Source of the DNA: Clostridium sp.
GTDB taxonomy: Bacteria; Bacillota; Clostridia; Clostridiales; Clostridiaceae
Direction: 5' to 3'
NCBI RefSeq assembly: GCF_022482905.1
Contig: NZ_JAKVOI010000001.1
Span: forward strand, 3,503,185 to 3,567,184
DNA length: 64,000 bases
Part shown: positions 25,666-33,463 of the stretch, piece by piece
Layout of the letters: each line of letters begins with the position of its first letter
Position numbering within the stretch: the first letter of the stretch is position 1
Notes under the pieces: generated by a model
What the model was told of the DNA's origin: nothing
Databases searched by the model: none
What the model saw: the letters and a program-made list of their open reading frames with translations, nothing else
Program-made: the position numbers and the translations under genes

Positions 25666-27219
25666 ATGTCAAAAAAAACAATAAATCTTAACTTGACGCA
25701 AGTAGAAAACAGGGAGACTAGATTAGGGACCATAACTGCCTGGGATGGTTCGGCAACTGAGTTGTGGAAGGAATCAAACTATGAATTGAGAAGTCAGAGG
25801 AAACATGATGGCTGCAAAAAACAGAAAGTTTGTCGATTGTGTGAATTAAATTCACCGATAAATCAACAGACAATGTGTGCTAATGCCATTGTTGAATGCC
25901 AGATAGGGAATATTACAGACTGTGTACTTATTCAGCATGCTCCAGTTGGTTGCTCGGCAGATAATGCCTGGTTTAATCTTGCCTTTAACATGGGACTTGG
26001 AAGAAGGAACAAGCCGCCACAGAATTTACAGATTTATAGCACAAATCTTTTAGAAAATGATATGGTTTTTGGTGCTTCAGATAAACTAAAACAGACAATA
26101 CGGGATGCAAAGGAACGTTTTAATCCCAGAGCAATTTTTATTTCAATGTCGTGTGCTACGGCTATTATAGGTGAAGATATAGATAGTGTTGCACAAGAGA
26201 TGGAAAAAGAAATTGGAATAACAGTTATTCCATTGCATTGCGAAGGCTTTCGCTCAAAACACTGGAGCACTGGATTTGATATTTCACAGCATGGAGTTTT
26301 ACGTCAAATAGTAAAGCGCAAACCTGAAAAACAGAAGGATTTAATTAATATTGTGGCTTTGTGGGGAACTGATTATTTTACAGAAATATTAAAACCTCTT
26401 GGCTTGAAAGTAAATTATATGATAGACATGGCAAGCTATGATGAACTTGCTCAGGCATCGGAAGCTGTGGCTACAGCAACTTTTTGTCACACACTTGGTT
26501 CTTATATGGCTACAGCACTTGAGGAACATTTTGGTGTTCCGCAGATTGACGCACCTCAGCCTTATGGAATTTCAGGTACGGATGCATGGTTGAGGGCAAT
26601 CGGTAAAGTTGTTGGGAAGGAAAAGGAAACCGAAGAATACATAAAAAGCGAGCATGAAAGAGTACTTCCCAAAATTAAGGAACTGCGAGAAAAGTTTAAA
26701 GGAATTAAAGGGTTTGTCATGACAGGTTCATCTTATGCACATAGTCTTATTTCAGTTCTGCGTGAATTGGGAATAGGTGTTGATGGTTCTGTGGTATTCC
26801 ACCATGACCCTGTTTATGACGGTGGACATGAGAATCAGGATACGCTTAGAGAGCTTATCGGCACTTATGGAGATATCCCTAATTTTACAGTAAGTAAAAC
26901 ACAGGCATTCCAATTAAATGCCCTATTTAAACGGGTGAAGACAGATTTTGTAATAATTAGACATCAGGGACTTGCACCTGAGGCGGCAAAACTCGGTATC
27001 CCATCTTTGGCCATGGGTGATGAGCATTTTCCTGTTGGTTATGATGGAATAATTCGAACGGGTGAGGTTTTGCTGGATATTCTTGCAAGAAAGAAGTTTA
27101 ATGAGGTTCTTTCTAGACACGTTAAAAGTCCGTATAATGAATGGTGGCTTAGCCAAAATGATCCATTTTTGCTTGCAAAACATCCTGAAGTGCTTGATGA
27201 AAGAGTAAAACTTGTGTAA
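25666..27219 (+). CDS. Nitrogenase component 1-like protein, NifD-type subunit
   Basis: 517-residue homologue of nitrogenase alpha subunits. Cys71 (QTMCANA), Cys96 (APVGCS) and Cys163 (SMSCATAIIGED) match the three P-cluster ligands of NifD, and Cys274 (ATFCHTLGSYM) matches the FeMo-cofactor cysteine. Where NifD has its cofactor His (PFRQMHSWDYSG) I align SLAMGDEHFPVG, with Gly at that place and His454 three residues on. An extra CxxxxxCxxC (Cys50, 56, 59) precedes the first ligand. No nifH, nifB, nifE or nifN is adjacent. About half of its arginine codons are CGN. The Cys T-box suggests sulfur-related reduction, for example C-S cleavage as in methylthio-alkane reductases; this is inference. 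Confidence 0.88.
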   Translation: MSKKTINLNLTQVENRETRLGTITAWDGSATELWKESNYELRSQRKHDGCKKQKVCRLCELNSPINQQTMCANAIVECQIGNITDCVLIQHAPVGCSADNAWFNLAFNMGLGRRNKPPQNLQIYSTNLLENDMVFGASDKLKQTIRDAKERFNPRAIFISMSCATAIIGEDIDSVAQEMEKEIGITVIPLHCEGFRSKHWSTGFDISQHGVLRQIVKRKPEKQKDLINIVALWGTDYFTEILKPLGLKVNYMIDMASYDELAQASEAVATATFCHTLGSYMATALEEHFGVPQIDAPQPYGISGTDAWLRAIGKVVGKEKETEEYIKSEHERVLPKIKELREKFKGIKGFVMTGSSYAHSLISVLRELGIGVDGSVVFHHDPVYDGGHENQDTLRELIGTYGDIPNFTVSKTQAFQLNALFKRVKTDFVIIRHQGLAPEAAKLGIPSLAMGDEHFPVGYDGIIRTGEVLLDILARKKFNEVLSRHVKSPYNEWWLSQNDPFLLAKHPEVLDERVKLV

Positions 27220-27240
27220 AAACATATGAGGAGGATTAGA

Positions 27241-28590
27241 ATGTCTGAAACTAAGATAGAGAAAAAAAGCAGTACAATAGTACATCCACATTATGCTTGT
27301 GCAGTAGGCGGCGCATATACTGCAGTAGCAATTAAGAATGGTGTTCCAATTACAAACTGTGGACCGGGGTGTATGTACAAGCAATACTTTTTTATGGGAT
27401 TTGAAAATGGCTTTCAAGGTTCTACCAGTACCGGCGGAGGTAATGTTCCCAGTGTAAATGTAGGTGAAAATGATATAGTATTCGGAGGTGAAAAAAAGCT
27501 TGATAATTTAATAAAATCAGTTTTAGCAATTTATAATGGTGAATTGTTCGTGGTAGCTACAGGCTGTACTGGAGAACTTATAGGAGATGATGTCGGAGCA
27601 GTTGTAAAGAAATATCGTGAGGCGGGTTATCCTATAGTGTATGCAGATACAGCTGGTTTCAAAGGTTCAAACCTTATAGGTCATGAAATTGTTGTGAAAG
27701 CAATTATAGATCAATTTGTTGGAGATTATGAAGGGGAAAAGAAAAAAGGATTAATCAATTTGTGGTTTGAGACACCTTTTTTTAATACAAATTGGCGTGG
27801 AGACTATTTGGAAATTGTAAGGATTTTAAAGAATATAGGTTTTGAAGTAAATGTACTCTTTGGACCACAAAGTGGTGGGGCAAAAGAATGGAAGGAAATT
27901 CCCAAAGCACAATTTAATCTTGTAATATCACCCTGGGTAGGAGTAAATATTGCGAAACACCTGGAAAAAAAATATAATCAGCCTTATTTGCATATTCCTG
28001 TAATACCTGTTGGTGAGGAAGCTACTACAGCTTTTATAAGACAATTAGTTGAATATACAGGAATCGATGCTGGAAAAGCAGAAGCGTTTATTGAAGAAGA
28101 GACAGAATTGTATTATTACTTTTTAGATTCTTTTTCACATTTTTTCTCAGAGTATTGGTATGGCCTGCCCTCCCGATTTGCTGTTGTAGGCGACAGTGCT
28201 TATACGCTTGCCTATACAAAATTTCTATCAGATCAGATGGGGCTTATACCTGTAAAGCAGATTATTACAGATAATCCACCGGAGCAATTCAGAGAGAAAA
28301 TAAGCAAGGAATTTAGGAATCTGTCTGAAGGTGTGTCTGTGGAAGTAGAATATATTGAAGATGGTTATCTTGCAGAAAAATCACTTGCAGAAGCTGATTT
28401 CGGTTCAGGAGTTCCATTGATATTGGGTTCAACATGGGAATCCGATGTAGCACGACAAAAAAATGCATTGCTAATAGAAATAAATTCACCTTCTTCCGAG
28501 ACAGTAGTGCTGAACAGATGTCATATAGGATATAGAGGTGCTCTGCAGTTGATAGAGAGAATTTATACATCAACTGTAGGCGGAAAGTAA
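27241..28590 (+). CDS. Nitrogenase component 1-like protein, NifK-type subunit
   Basis: 449-residue homologue of nitrogenase beta subunits. Cys20 (HPHYACAVGG), Cys44 (NCGPGC) and Cys109 (VATGCTGELIGDDV) match the P-cluster ligands of NifK; Cys40 is extra. The protein is shorter than NifK and lacks its long N-terminal arm. ATG 27241 follows GAGGAGG, 21 bp after the upstream gene, so the two subunits are co-expressed and presumably form an alpha2-beta2 complex. A partner NifH-type reductase must come from elsewhere in the genome. Confidence 0.88.
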   Translation: MSETKIEKKSSTIVHPHYACAVGGAYTAVAIKNGVPITNCGPGCMYKQYFFMGFENGFQGSTSTGGGNVPSVNVGENDIVFGGEKKLDNLIKSVLAIYNGELFVVATGCTGELIGDDVGAVVKKYREAGYPIVYADTAGFKGSNLIGHEIVVKAIIDQFVGDYEGEKKKGLINLWFETPFFNTNWRGDYLEIVRILKNIGFEVNVLFGPQSGGAKEWKEIPKAQFNLVISPWVGVNIAKHLEKKYNQPYLHIPVIPVGEEATTAFIRQLVEYTGIDAGKAEAFIEEETELYYYFLDSFSHFFSEYWYGLPSRFAVVGDSAYTLAYTKFLSDQMGLIPVKQIITDNPPEQFREKISKEFRNLSEGVSVEVEYIEDGYLAEKSLAEADFGSGVPLILGSTWESDVARQKNALLIEINSPSSETVVLNRCHIGYRGALQLIERIYTSTVGGK

Positions 28591-28632
28591 GAAGAATATA
28601 TATTTACCGTTATAATTTTTATGTTATTGTGG

Positions 28633-28638
28633 TATAAT
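28633..28638 (+). promoter_or_regulatory. Extended -10 promoter before a 15-codon ORF
   Basis: TGGTATAAT is an extended -10; the -35 region is poor. It lies about 43 bp after the NifK-type gene and 24 bp before a short ORF with a good ribosome site. Confidence 0.45.
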
Positions 28639-28661
28639 ATTAGTAATAAGAAGGGTGGATT

Positions 28662-28709
28662 ATGAATTTAGTCTGCTTAATTAAATTTATATGCTTGAAT
28701 AATAGATAG
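28662..28709 (+). CDS. 15-residue sORF with two cysteine codons (leader-like)
   Basis: MNLVCLIKFICLNNR, ATG at 28662, behind AGAAGGGTGG. Two of 15 residues are Cys. The last codons form the 5' arm of the terminator 28698-28734, so ribosome position would affect the hairpin, as in leader-peptide attenuators. No rightward gene follows that it could control, so its role is open. Confidence 0.35.
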   Translation: MNLVCLIKFICLNNR

Positions 28710-28734
28710 ATCTTCCAAGGGACTATCTATTATT
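28698..28734 (+). terminator. Terminator after the nitrogenase-like operon
   Basis: AATAATAGATAG pairs exactly with CTATCTATTATT (12 bp) and is followed by TTTT. Confidence 0.85.
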
Positions 28735-28800
28735 TTTTAAAAATATTGTTATTTATATTGACTATTAATAGACAATAGGTGTATTGTATAATTAACTTAA

Positions 28801-28923
28801 GAATAGAGATAATAAAAGCAGGATGCTGGTAACATCCTGTAGTATACAACTCAGTTGCTCGACCAACTGATAAAGCTTAAACTATAAAAAGTAGCCATAC
28901 CAATTGAGACGGGTGGGCTACTT
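28801..28923 (+). ncRNA. Possible antisense antitoxin RNA
   Basis: This stretch can fold into CAGGATG-loop-CATCCTG and CAGTTG-loop-CAACTG hairpins and ends in the GTAGCC/GGCTAC hairpin that also ends the toxin gene on the other strand. A weak promoter (TTGACT at 28758, 18-bp spacer, TATTGT) lies before it. RNA read rightward here would overlap the 3' end of the toxin mRNA, as RatA does with txpA in Bacillus. Confidence 0.35.
28889..28923 (-). terminator. Terminator of the toxin-like gene
   Basis: AAGTAGCC and GGCTACTT form an 8-bp stem just after the stop codon of the small ORF, with a T run on the leftward strand. Confidence 0.75.
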
Positions 28924-29013
28924 CTTTATGTTATTTATAAGCACGATAATTAAATTTATCAAAGCTATCAAAAACGATAGAGCAGCAAAAACTACTATAA
29001 ACATTTCGTACAT
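28918..29013 (-). CDS. Putative holin-like type I toxin
   Basis: 31-residue leftward ORF, MYEMFIVVFAALSFLIALIN then LIIVLINNIKK, behind an excellent AAGGGAGGTG ribosome site. It has one hydrophobic helix and a short charged tail, the pattern of Hol_Tox/TxpA-like peptides (short Met-Tyr-Glu start, FAALSFLIALI core). A likely -10 TATAAT lies upstream at about 29091-29096 on the same strand. Such peptides damage the membrane when their antisense RNA is lost. Confidence 0.7.
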   Translation of the reverse strand: MYEMFIVVFAALSFLIALINLIIVLINNIKK

Positions 29014-29188
29014 ATGTATCACCTCCCTTCTTAAAGGGATGGCAATACCAGCTGCCCACACGCAACTTATTGAATTGTACATTTCATATTATATCATAGA
29101 ATGTGAGTGCTGAAAATATATAGGTGGGTGGTGAAACGCCGATACCTACCACTATTAAAAACTTTCGGGACAATTATAAAATAAAAAA

Positions 29189-29210
29189 GAACCTACCATC
29201 CTGTAAGTCC
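29189..29210 (-). terminator. Terminator of tRNA-Trp
   Basis: Read leftward, GGACTTAC and GTAGGTTC pair over 8 positions (two G-T) and are followed by TTTTTT. It lies 18 bases after the tRNA 3' end. Confidence 0.75.
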
Positions 29211-29227
29211 TTTGATTTCAACATTTA

Positions 29228-29303
29228 TGGCAGGGGTAGAAGGCTTCGAACCCTCAACCAATGGTTTTGGAGACCACTACTCTACCAATTGAGCTATACC
29301 CCT
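29228..29303 (-). tRNA. trnW: tRNA-Trp (CCA)
   Basis: 76 bases on the minus strand. The 5' acceptor AGGGGTA pairs with TACCCCT, followed by discriminator G and an encoded CCA. D-arm GCTC...GAGT, anticodon loop CTCCAAA with anticodon CCA, T-loop GGGTTCGAAGCC. All four arms fold well. Confidence 0.96.
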
Positions 29304-29363
29304 ATAATATAAATATCTATCGACAGAAGTTATTATATTACATAAAGGTGTACTCGTCAAGTT

Positions 29364-30293
29364 CTAGTTGTTGTTTTTTGGCTCATATACTTTTCTGAGG
29401 CTTTCCATGTTGTATTTAATAGTATCTTCATAGGTTTCCCGTCCGTCAAACATATGTATTTTGGCAGTCTTAATATGAGAATTTTTTATTACATCGTAAT
29501 TGCTTTTCAACTCAGAATCATTGGTATACAGAAGAACTGTAGAGCTGTCCAATTTGTCCTGTAAAGATTTACGGTCTACAGGATCTACTGGGAGAATATT
29601 CCCCATGGAGGAATTTATATTCATGAGTTTCAGTCTATTGTAATTCGTAAAATATGCTAGATTTTCATTTAATGTTATAAAATTGTACTCCTTCAAATTT
29701 TCATTTATGTCGTTTATATCCTTTTCATAATCCTGAATTTTTTTTAGTTCGTCTGAGAAGTTCTTTTCATAAAAGGATCTATTTTGTGGATCTTTGTCCT
29801 CTACTGCGTTTTTTATATTGACAAGTATGACCTTGTAATTGTCAAGATTCATAAAATAATAAGGATTTTGATTTACTGTAATATTGCCGTATTTTAAAGG
29901 TTTGTCATAGGATAAAAGTTTTGCACCTCTTGAAGAATTTATTATTCCAACCTTGTTTTTGTCAAGTTTTTGTGTGAAACTATCTATCCATGGCTCAAAT
30001 CCAGCACCCACATATATAAATAGATCTTCTCTGGAAATATTATTTAAACTGTCATATGTAAATTTAAAATTAATTTCACTTTCTCTATTTTTAAACATAT
30101 AGTTTACTCTGTGCTTGTCTTTTACAATGGTTTTTACAATTGTATACAGTAGTTTGTCGGTAGTCATTATATCCAACTTTACGCTGGAATCCTTTGGCGC
30201 TTTATATGTAGGAATATCGCTGCTGGTCTTTGAATTACTGCAGGCGGTAAGAAATAACAATGTAATAATTAATACGATCAAAACCTTCTTCAA
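29364..30293 (-). CDS. ZnuA-like substrate-binding lipoprotein, divergent
   Basis: About 309 residues. A lipoprotein signal (KKVLIVLIITLLFLTAC) is followed by a cluster A-1 metal-binding protein fold: LDIMTTDKLLYTIVKTIVKD, DLFIYVGAGFEPWID, and NPYYFMNLDNYKVI up to DPQNRSFYEKN, with the long central helix. The usual His ligands are absent: where the family has PHxYEP, PHxWLDP and HxAFGYF this protein has EINFKF, PYYFMNL and NENLAYF. No ABC permease or ATPase is adjacent. The best start is TTG 30293, six bases after GAGGTG; GTG 30302 overlaps that site. Confidence 0.75.
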   Translation of the reverse strand: MKKVLIVLIITLLFLTACSNSKTSSDIPTYKAPKDSSVKLDIMTTDKLLYTIVKTIVKDKHRVNYMFKNRESEINFKFTYDSLNNISREDLFIYVGAGFEPWIDSFTQKLDKNKVGIINSSRGAKLLSYDKPLKYGNITVNQNPYYFMNLDNYKVILVNIKNAVEDKDPQNRSFYEKNFSDELKKIQDYEKDINDINENLKEYNFITLNENLAYFTNYNRLKLMNINSSMGNILPVDPVDRKSLQDKLDSSTVLLYTNDSELKSNYDVIKNSHIKTAKIHMFDGRETYEDTIKYNMESLRKVYEPKNNN

Positions 30294-30486
30294 AATTTTC
30301 ACCTCTATACGGCTTTATAAGATTCTGTAATAAGTATATTTTACATAATGTGTTTTAACAATGCAAACAATGTATAATTCATATATGTTTCTTATTTTAC
30401 CATTTTTAACTTAAAATACTTTGGATAAACTATTTATTATGATAAAATAAAAATTAGTTATATATTTTTTTATAAGGAGTTTAATT

Positions 30487-31758
30487 ATGAAGATAAGCAT
30501 GGATAAAATAATAAGAGCTATGTCGATTGCATTGGATTTGGCACAGATGAGTTCAAGAGGAAGTAATTATAATACCCCTATTATAGAAAAAATAACGAAC
30601 ATAAACTATTCTAATCATAGATTTATGCATCATTCACAAAGAACTACTTATATTGCTCTTAAAATTGCTGAACAGTTGAATTTGAGTGAGGATAGGAAAA
30701 AATATATATATGTGGTTTCTCTTCTTCATGATATAGGAGCGTCAAATTGTCTTGATGAAAGTCATTCATCAAGTTTATTTATAAAGAAACACTGCATTAC
30801 AGGTGCGAATATAATCAGCACTTTCCCAAAATTTAAAGGAATTGATAGAATAATATTGTACCATCATGAAAATTTTGATGGCAGTGGTGCCATTGGACTG
30901 AAAGGAGACTCTATCCCTATAGAGAGTCAGATAATCAGGGTTTCCGATATAACTGAACTTCTGTATAAAGAAGATGAAAATGTTTTTAAACAGAGGGAGT
31001 ACATCAGAAATTGGATAAAAAGGAAAAGTGGCATTATATTTTCAAAGGAGATAGCGGATGCATTTCTGGATATTTCATCCAAAGATATATTCTGGTTTGA
31101 TATGGAAAACATATCTTTTATGGATATAATCCTGGATAAGGTAAGACCAAAACTGAATATATATTTTGATTTAAATGAATTTGCAATAATAGCAGGAATA
31201 TTTGCAAATATTATAGATGACAAGAGCAAATTTACGGCTACACATTCCAAAGGTATAGCTGAGCTGGCTTATTTGGTTTCAATACATATTGGATATGACA
31301 GGGAGAAATGCAGTAAAATGAGGATAGCAGGGCTTTTACATGATATAGGAAAACTTGCCATTCCAATAAGTATACTTGACAAGGAAGGAGCTTTGACTCC
31401 TGAAGAATTTGAAATAATAAAGTCACATGTATATTACACAAGGATAATACTCGACAGGATAGAGGATATACCGGATATAAGTACATGGGCATCAAATCAT
31501 CATGAAAAATTGAATGGAAAGGGATATCCAGAGGGGCTTACAGCAAAAGATCTGTCGGAGGAATCAAGAATTCTTGCCGTATGTGATATATATCAGGCCT
31601 TGACGGAAGACAGACCGTATAGAATTGGAATGGAACGTGGGAAGGCATTTTCCATAATGGATGATATGGTCAAGGGAGGATTTATATGTGGAAGAGCTTT
31701 TGGAAATTTAAAATGTGCATTGAATTCTATAAATGAAATTAAGGATGTAGCGAGGTGA
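30487..31758 (+). CDS. Tandem HD / HD-GYP domain phosphohydrolase
   Basis: 423-residue cytoplasmic protein with two HD domains. The first has His81-Asp82 (LLHDIGAS) and YHHENFDGSG; the second is a full HD-GYP domain with His285-Asp286 (LLHDIGKLAIP), His338-His339 and GYP at 346-348. HD-GYP enzymes hydrolyse cyclic di-GMP or related dinucleotides. There is no sensor or receiver domain, so input may come through the first HD domain. The stop codon is 6 bp from the tsaE start. Confidence 0.87.
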   Translation: MKISMDKIIRAMSIALDLAQMSSRGSNYNTPIIEKITNINYSNHRFMHHSQRTTYIALKIAEQLNLSEDRKKYIYVVSLLHDIGASNCLDESHSSSLFIKKHCITGANIISTFPKFKGIDRIILYHHENFDGSGAIGLKGDSIPIESQIIRVSDITELLYKEDENVFKQREYIRNWIKRKSGIIFSKEIADAFLDISSKDIFWFDMENISFMDIILDKVRPKLNIYFDLNEFAIIAGIFANIIDDKSKFTATHSKGIAELAYLVSIHIGYDREKCSKMRIAGLLHDIGKLAIPISILDKEGALTPEEFEIIKSHVYYTRIILDRIEDIPDISTWASNHHEKLNGKGYPEGLTAKDLSEESRILAVCDIYQALTEDRPYRIGMERGKAFSIMDDMVKGGFICGRAFGNLKCALNSINEIKDVAR

Positions 31759-31764
31759 GTGTCA

Positions 31765-32220
31765 GTGGATTTCTTTTCGGGCAGTGAGGAAGACACCGTA
31801 GGTTTGGGTGAGAGACTGGGGAGGCTTCTGAAGGCTGGAGACATAATTTGTTTAAATGGAGAACTTGGTACAGGGAAAACACATTTTGTAAAGGGATTGG
31901 CAAAAGGACTTGATATAGATGATACAATAACGAGTCCGACTTTTGCCATAGTGAATGAATACAAGGGGAGATTGAAACTCTATCATTTTGATGTATACAG
32001 GGTAAATGATCCTGATGAAATAGAGGCTATAGGATTTGATGAATATATTTTCAGCAATGCAGTGAGTATTATAGAGTGGTCGGATTATATAGAACAGCTT
32101 ATACCGGAGGAACACATAAAAATAAATATAGAGAAAGACGCATTGCAAGGATTGAATTTTAGAAAAATAAGTATAAATTATTGTGGTGAAAGATATGATT
32201 ATATAAAGGAGTTAGTTTAA
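31765..32220 (+). CDS. tsaE: tRNA threonylcarbamoyladenosine ATPase TsaE
   Basis: About 151 residues; P-loop ATPase that works with TsaB and TsaD in making t6A37 in ANN-reading tRNAs. Walker A is GELGTGKTHFVKG and TSPTFAIVNEY and the conserved LYHFDVYRV follow. I chose GTG 31765, six bases after GAGGTGA; GTG 31759 is too close. tsaB follows after 2 bp and rimI overlaps tsaB, the standard cluster. Confidence 0.93.
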   Translation: MDFFSGSEEDTVGLGERLGRLLKAGDIICLNGELGTGKTHFVKGLAKGLDIDDTITSPTFAIVNEYKGRLKLYHFDVYRVNDPDEIEAIGFDEYIFSNAVSIIEWSDYIEQLIPEEHIKINIEKDALQGLNFRKISINYCGERYDYIKELV

Positions 32221-32222
32221 AT

Positions 32223-32939
32223 ATGAAAGTACTGAGTCTGGATTCTTCAACGGAATGTGCAGCATGTGCAGTATTATCCGAGGAGAAATTGTATGGGGAA
32301 ATATTATTTAATTATAAAAAACAGCATTCCAGGATATTGATGCCCATGATAGATAGTCTGCTCAACAATATCGGAATGGATGTGAATTCATTGGATGGAT
32401 TTGTAGTTTCAAAGGGTCCGGGATCATTTACAGGACTTAGAATTGGGGCTGCAGTAGTGAAGGGACTGAGCCAGGGAAGCAGCAAACCTTTCGTGGGAGT
32501 ATCTTCCCTGGATGGATTGGCATATAATTTATCCTATACTGAGGGAATAATATGCCCCATGCTCGATGCTCTTAGGGGGAATGTCTATACTGCTGCCTAT
32601 AAGTTTCAAAATAGTCAGCTTGTTAGGATGAGTGAATACATGGTAGTTCCCATAGGGGATCTGATAAACAGGTTGAATTCTATGAAGCAGCAGATTTGTT
32701 TTATCGGGGATGCTGTTTCAAAATTCAGAGAGGAAATCTTGAAGAGCAGTACAAATACGGTGATATTTGCACCTGTCAGTATGAATATTGTAAGGGCTTC
32801 TTCTATAGGAGAAATTGGAATTAAGCTTATGAGGGATAAAAAATATGATGACATATACAGCTTTGCACCTTTTTATCTAAGAAAATCACAGGCGGAAAGA
32901 GAATATGAAAGGAAAGCGAAATTGGAACATCATGAGTGA
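32223..32939 (+). CDS. tsaB: tRNA threonylcarbamoyladenosine protein TsaB
   Basis: 238-residue ASKHA-fold protein that binds TsaD. N-terminal LSLDSSTECAACAVL, then KGPGSFTGLRIGAAVVKGL and GVSSLDGLA are family motifs. Its partner tsaD lies separately at 42647. The stop overlaps the preferred start of rimI. Confidence 0.94.
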   Translation: MKVLSLDSSTECAACAVLSEEKLYGEILFNYKKQHSRILMPMIDSLLNNIGMDVNSLDGFVVSKGPGSFTGLRIGAAVVKGLSQGSSKPFVGVSSLDGLAYNLSYTEGIICPMLDALRGNVYTAAYKFQNSQLVRMSEYMVVPIGDLINRLNSMKQQICFIGDAVSKFREEILKSSTNTVIFAPVSMNIVRASSIGEIGIKLMRDKKYDDIYSFAPFYLRKSQAEREYERKAKLEHHE

Positions 32940-33384
32940 TATAGAGATAGTACCATTGAAATTGGAGCATATGGACAGAGTGGAAACAATAGAAAGACTT
33001 TCGTTTTCAATACCATGGAGCAGAGAATCAATGGTTCAGGAGATTGAAAACAATAAATTTGCAAGGTATATAGCTGCAATAAAATTCGGCACGATAATAG
33101 GATACGGAGGAATGTGGGTTGTACTCGATGAAGCGCATATAACAAATATAGCAGTACACCCTGAGTACAGGGGTATTGGAGCGGCAAGTGCCATTATGGA
33201 GGGACTCATGGAATTATGCAGACTTGAGAATATAGCTGCAATCACTCTGGAGGTTAGAAAATCAAATATAGTAGCCCAAAGCCTGTATAAAAAGTACGGA
33301 TTTGTGGAAGAAGGACTGAGGAAAGCCTACTACGTGGACAATAAGGAGGATGCCATAATAATGTGGAATCATAACGTGTTGTAA
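32932..33384 (+). CDS. rimI: Ribosomal protein S18-alanine N-acetyltransferase RimI
   Basis: About 150-residue GNAT acetyltransferase. The acetyl-CoA site is IAVHPEYRGIGAASAIME; FSIPWSRESM and VRKSNIVAQSLYKKYGF are typical of RimI. Following tsaE-tsaB supports this. ATG 32932 overlaps the tsaB stop; an upstream ATG at 32905 with a fair ribosome site would add nine residues. Confidence 0.9.
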   Translation: MSDIEIVPLKLEHMDRVETIERLSFSIPWSRESMVQEIENNKFARYIAAIKFGTIIGYGGMWVVLDEAHITNIAVHPEYRGIGAASAIMEGLMELCRLENIAAITLEVRKSNIVAQSLYKKYGFVEEGLRKAYYVDNKEDAIIMWNHNVL

Positions 33385-33401
33385 AATTAATATCGATATT
33401 A

Positions 33402-33428
33402 TAGAGGAAATAGGAACTTTTTATAGAA
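33402..33428 (+). promoter_or_regulatory. Leader motif shared by both usp genes (first copy)
   Basis: TAGAGGAAATAGG at 33402-33414, followed by a TTTAT-AGAATA stretch, recurs exactly (13 of 13) at 33983-33995 before the second usp gene, at a similar distance from the start (62 and 67 bp). Likely a common promoter or regulator site. Confidence 0.45.
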
Positions 33429-33463
33429 TATTTTAAGTAGGAAATAGAAAGGATGTGTTGTAT

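Noticed and set aside
29228..29303. tRNA-Trp as an integration site for the 24.5-29.2 kb island
   Set aside because: I found no second copy of the tRNA 3' end in the window and no integrase, so an att pair cannot be supported.
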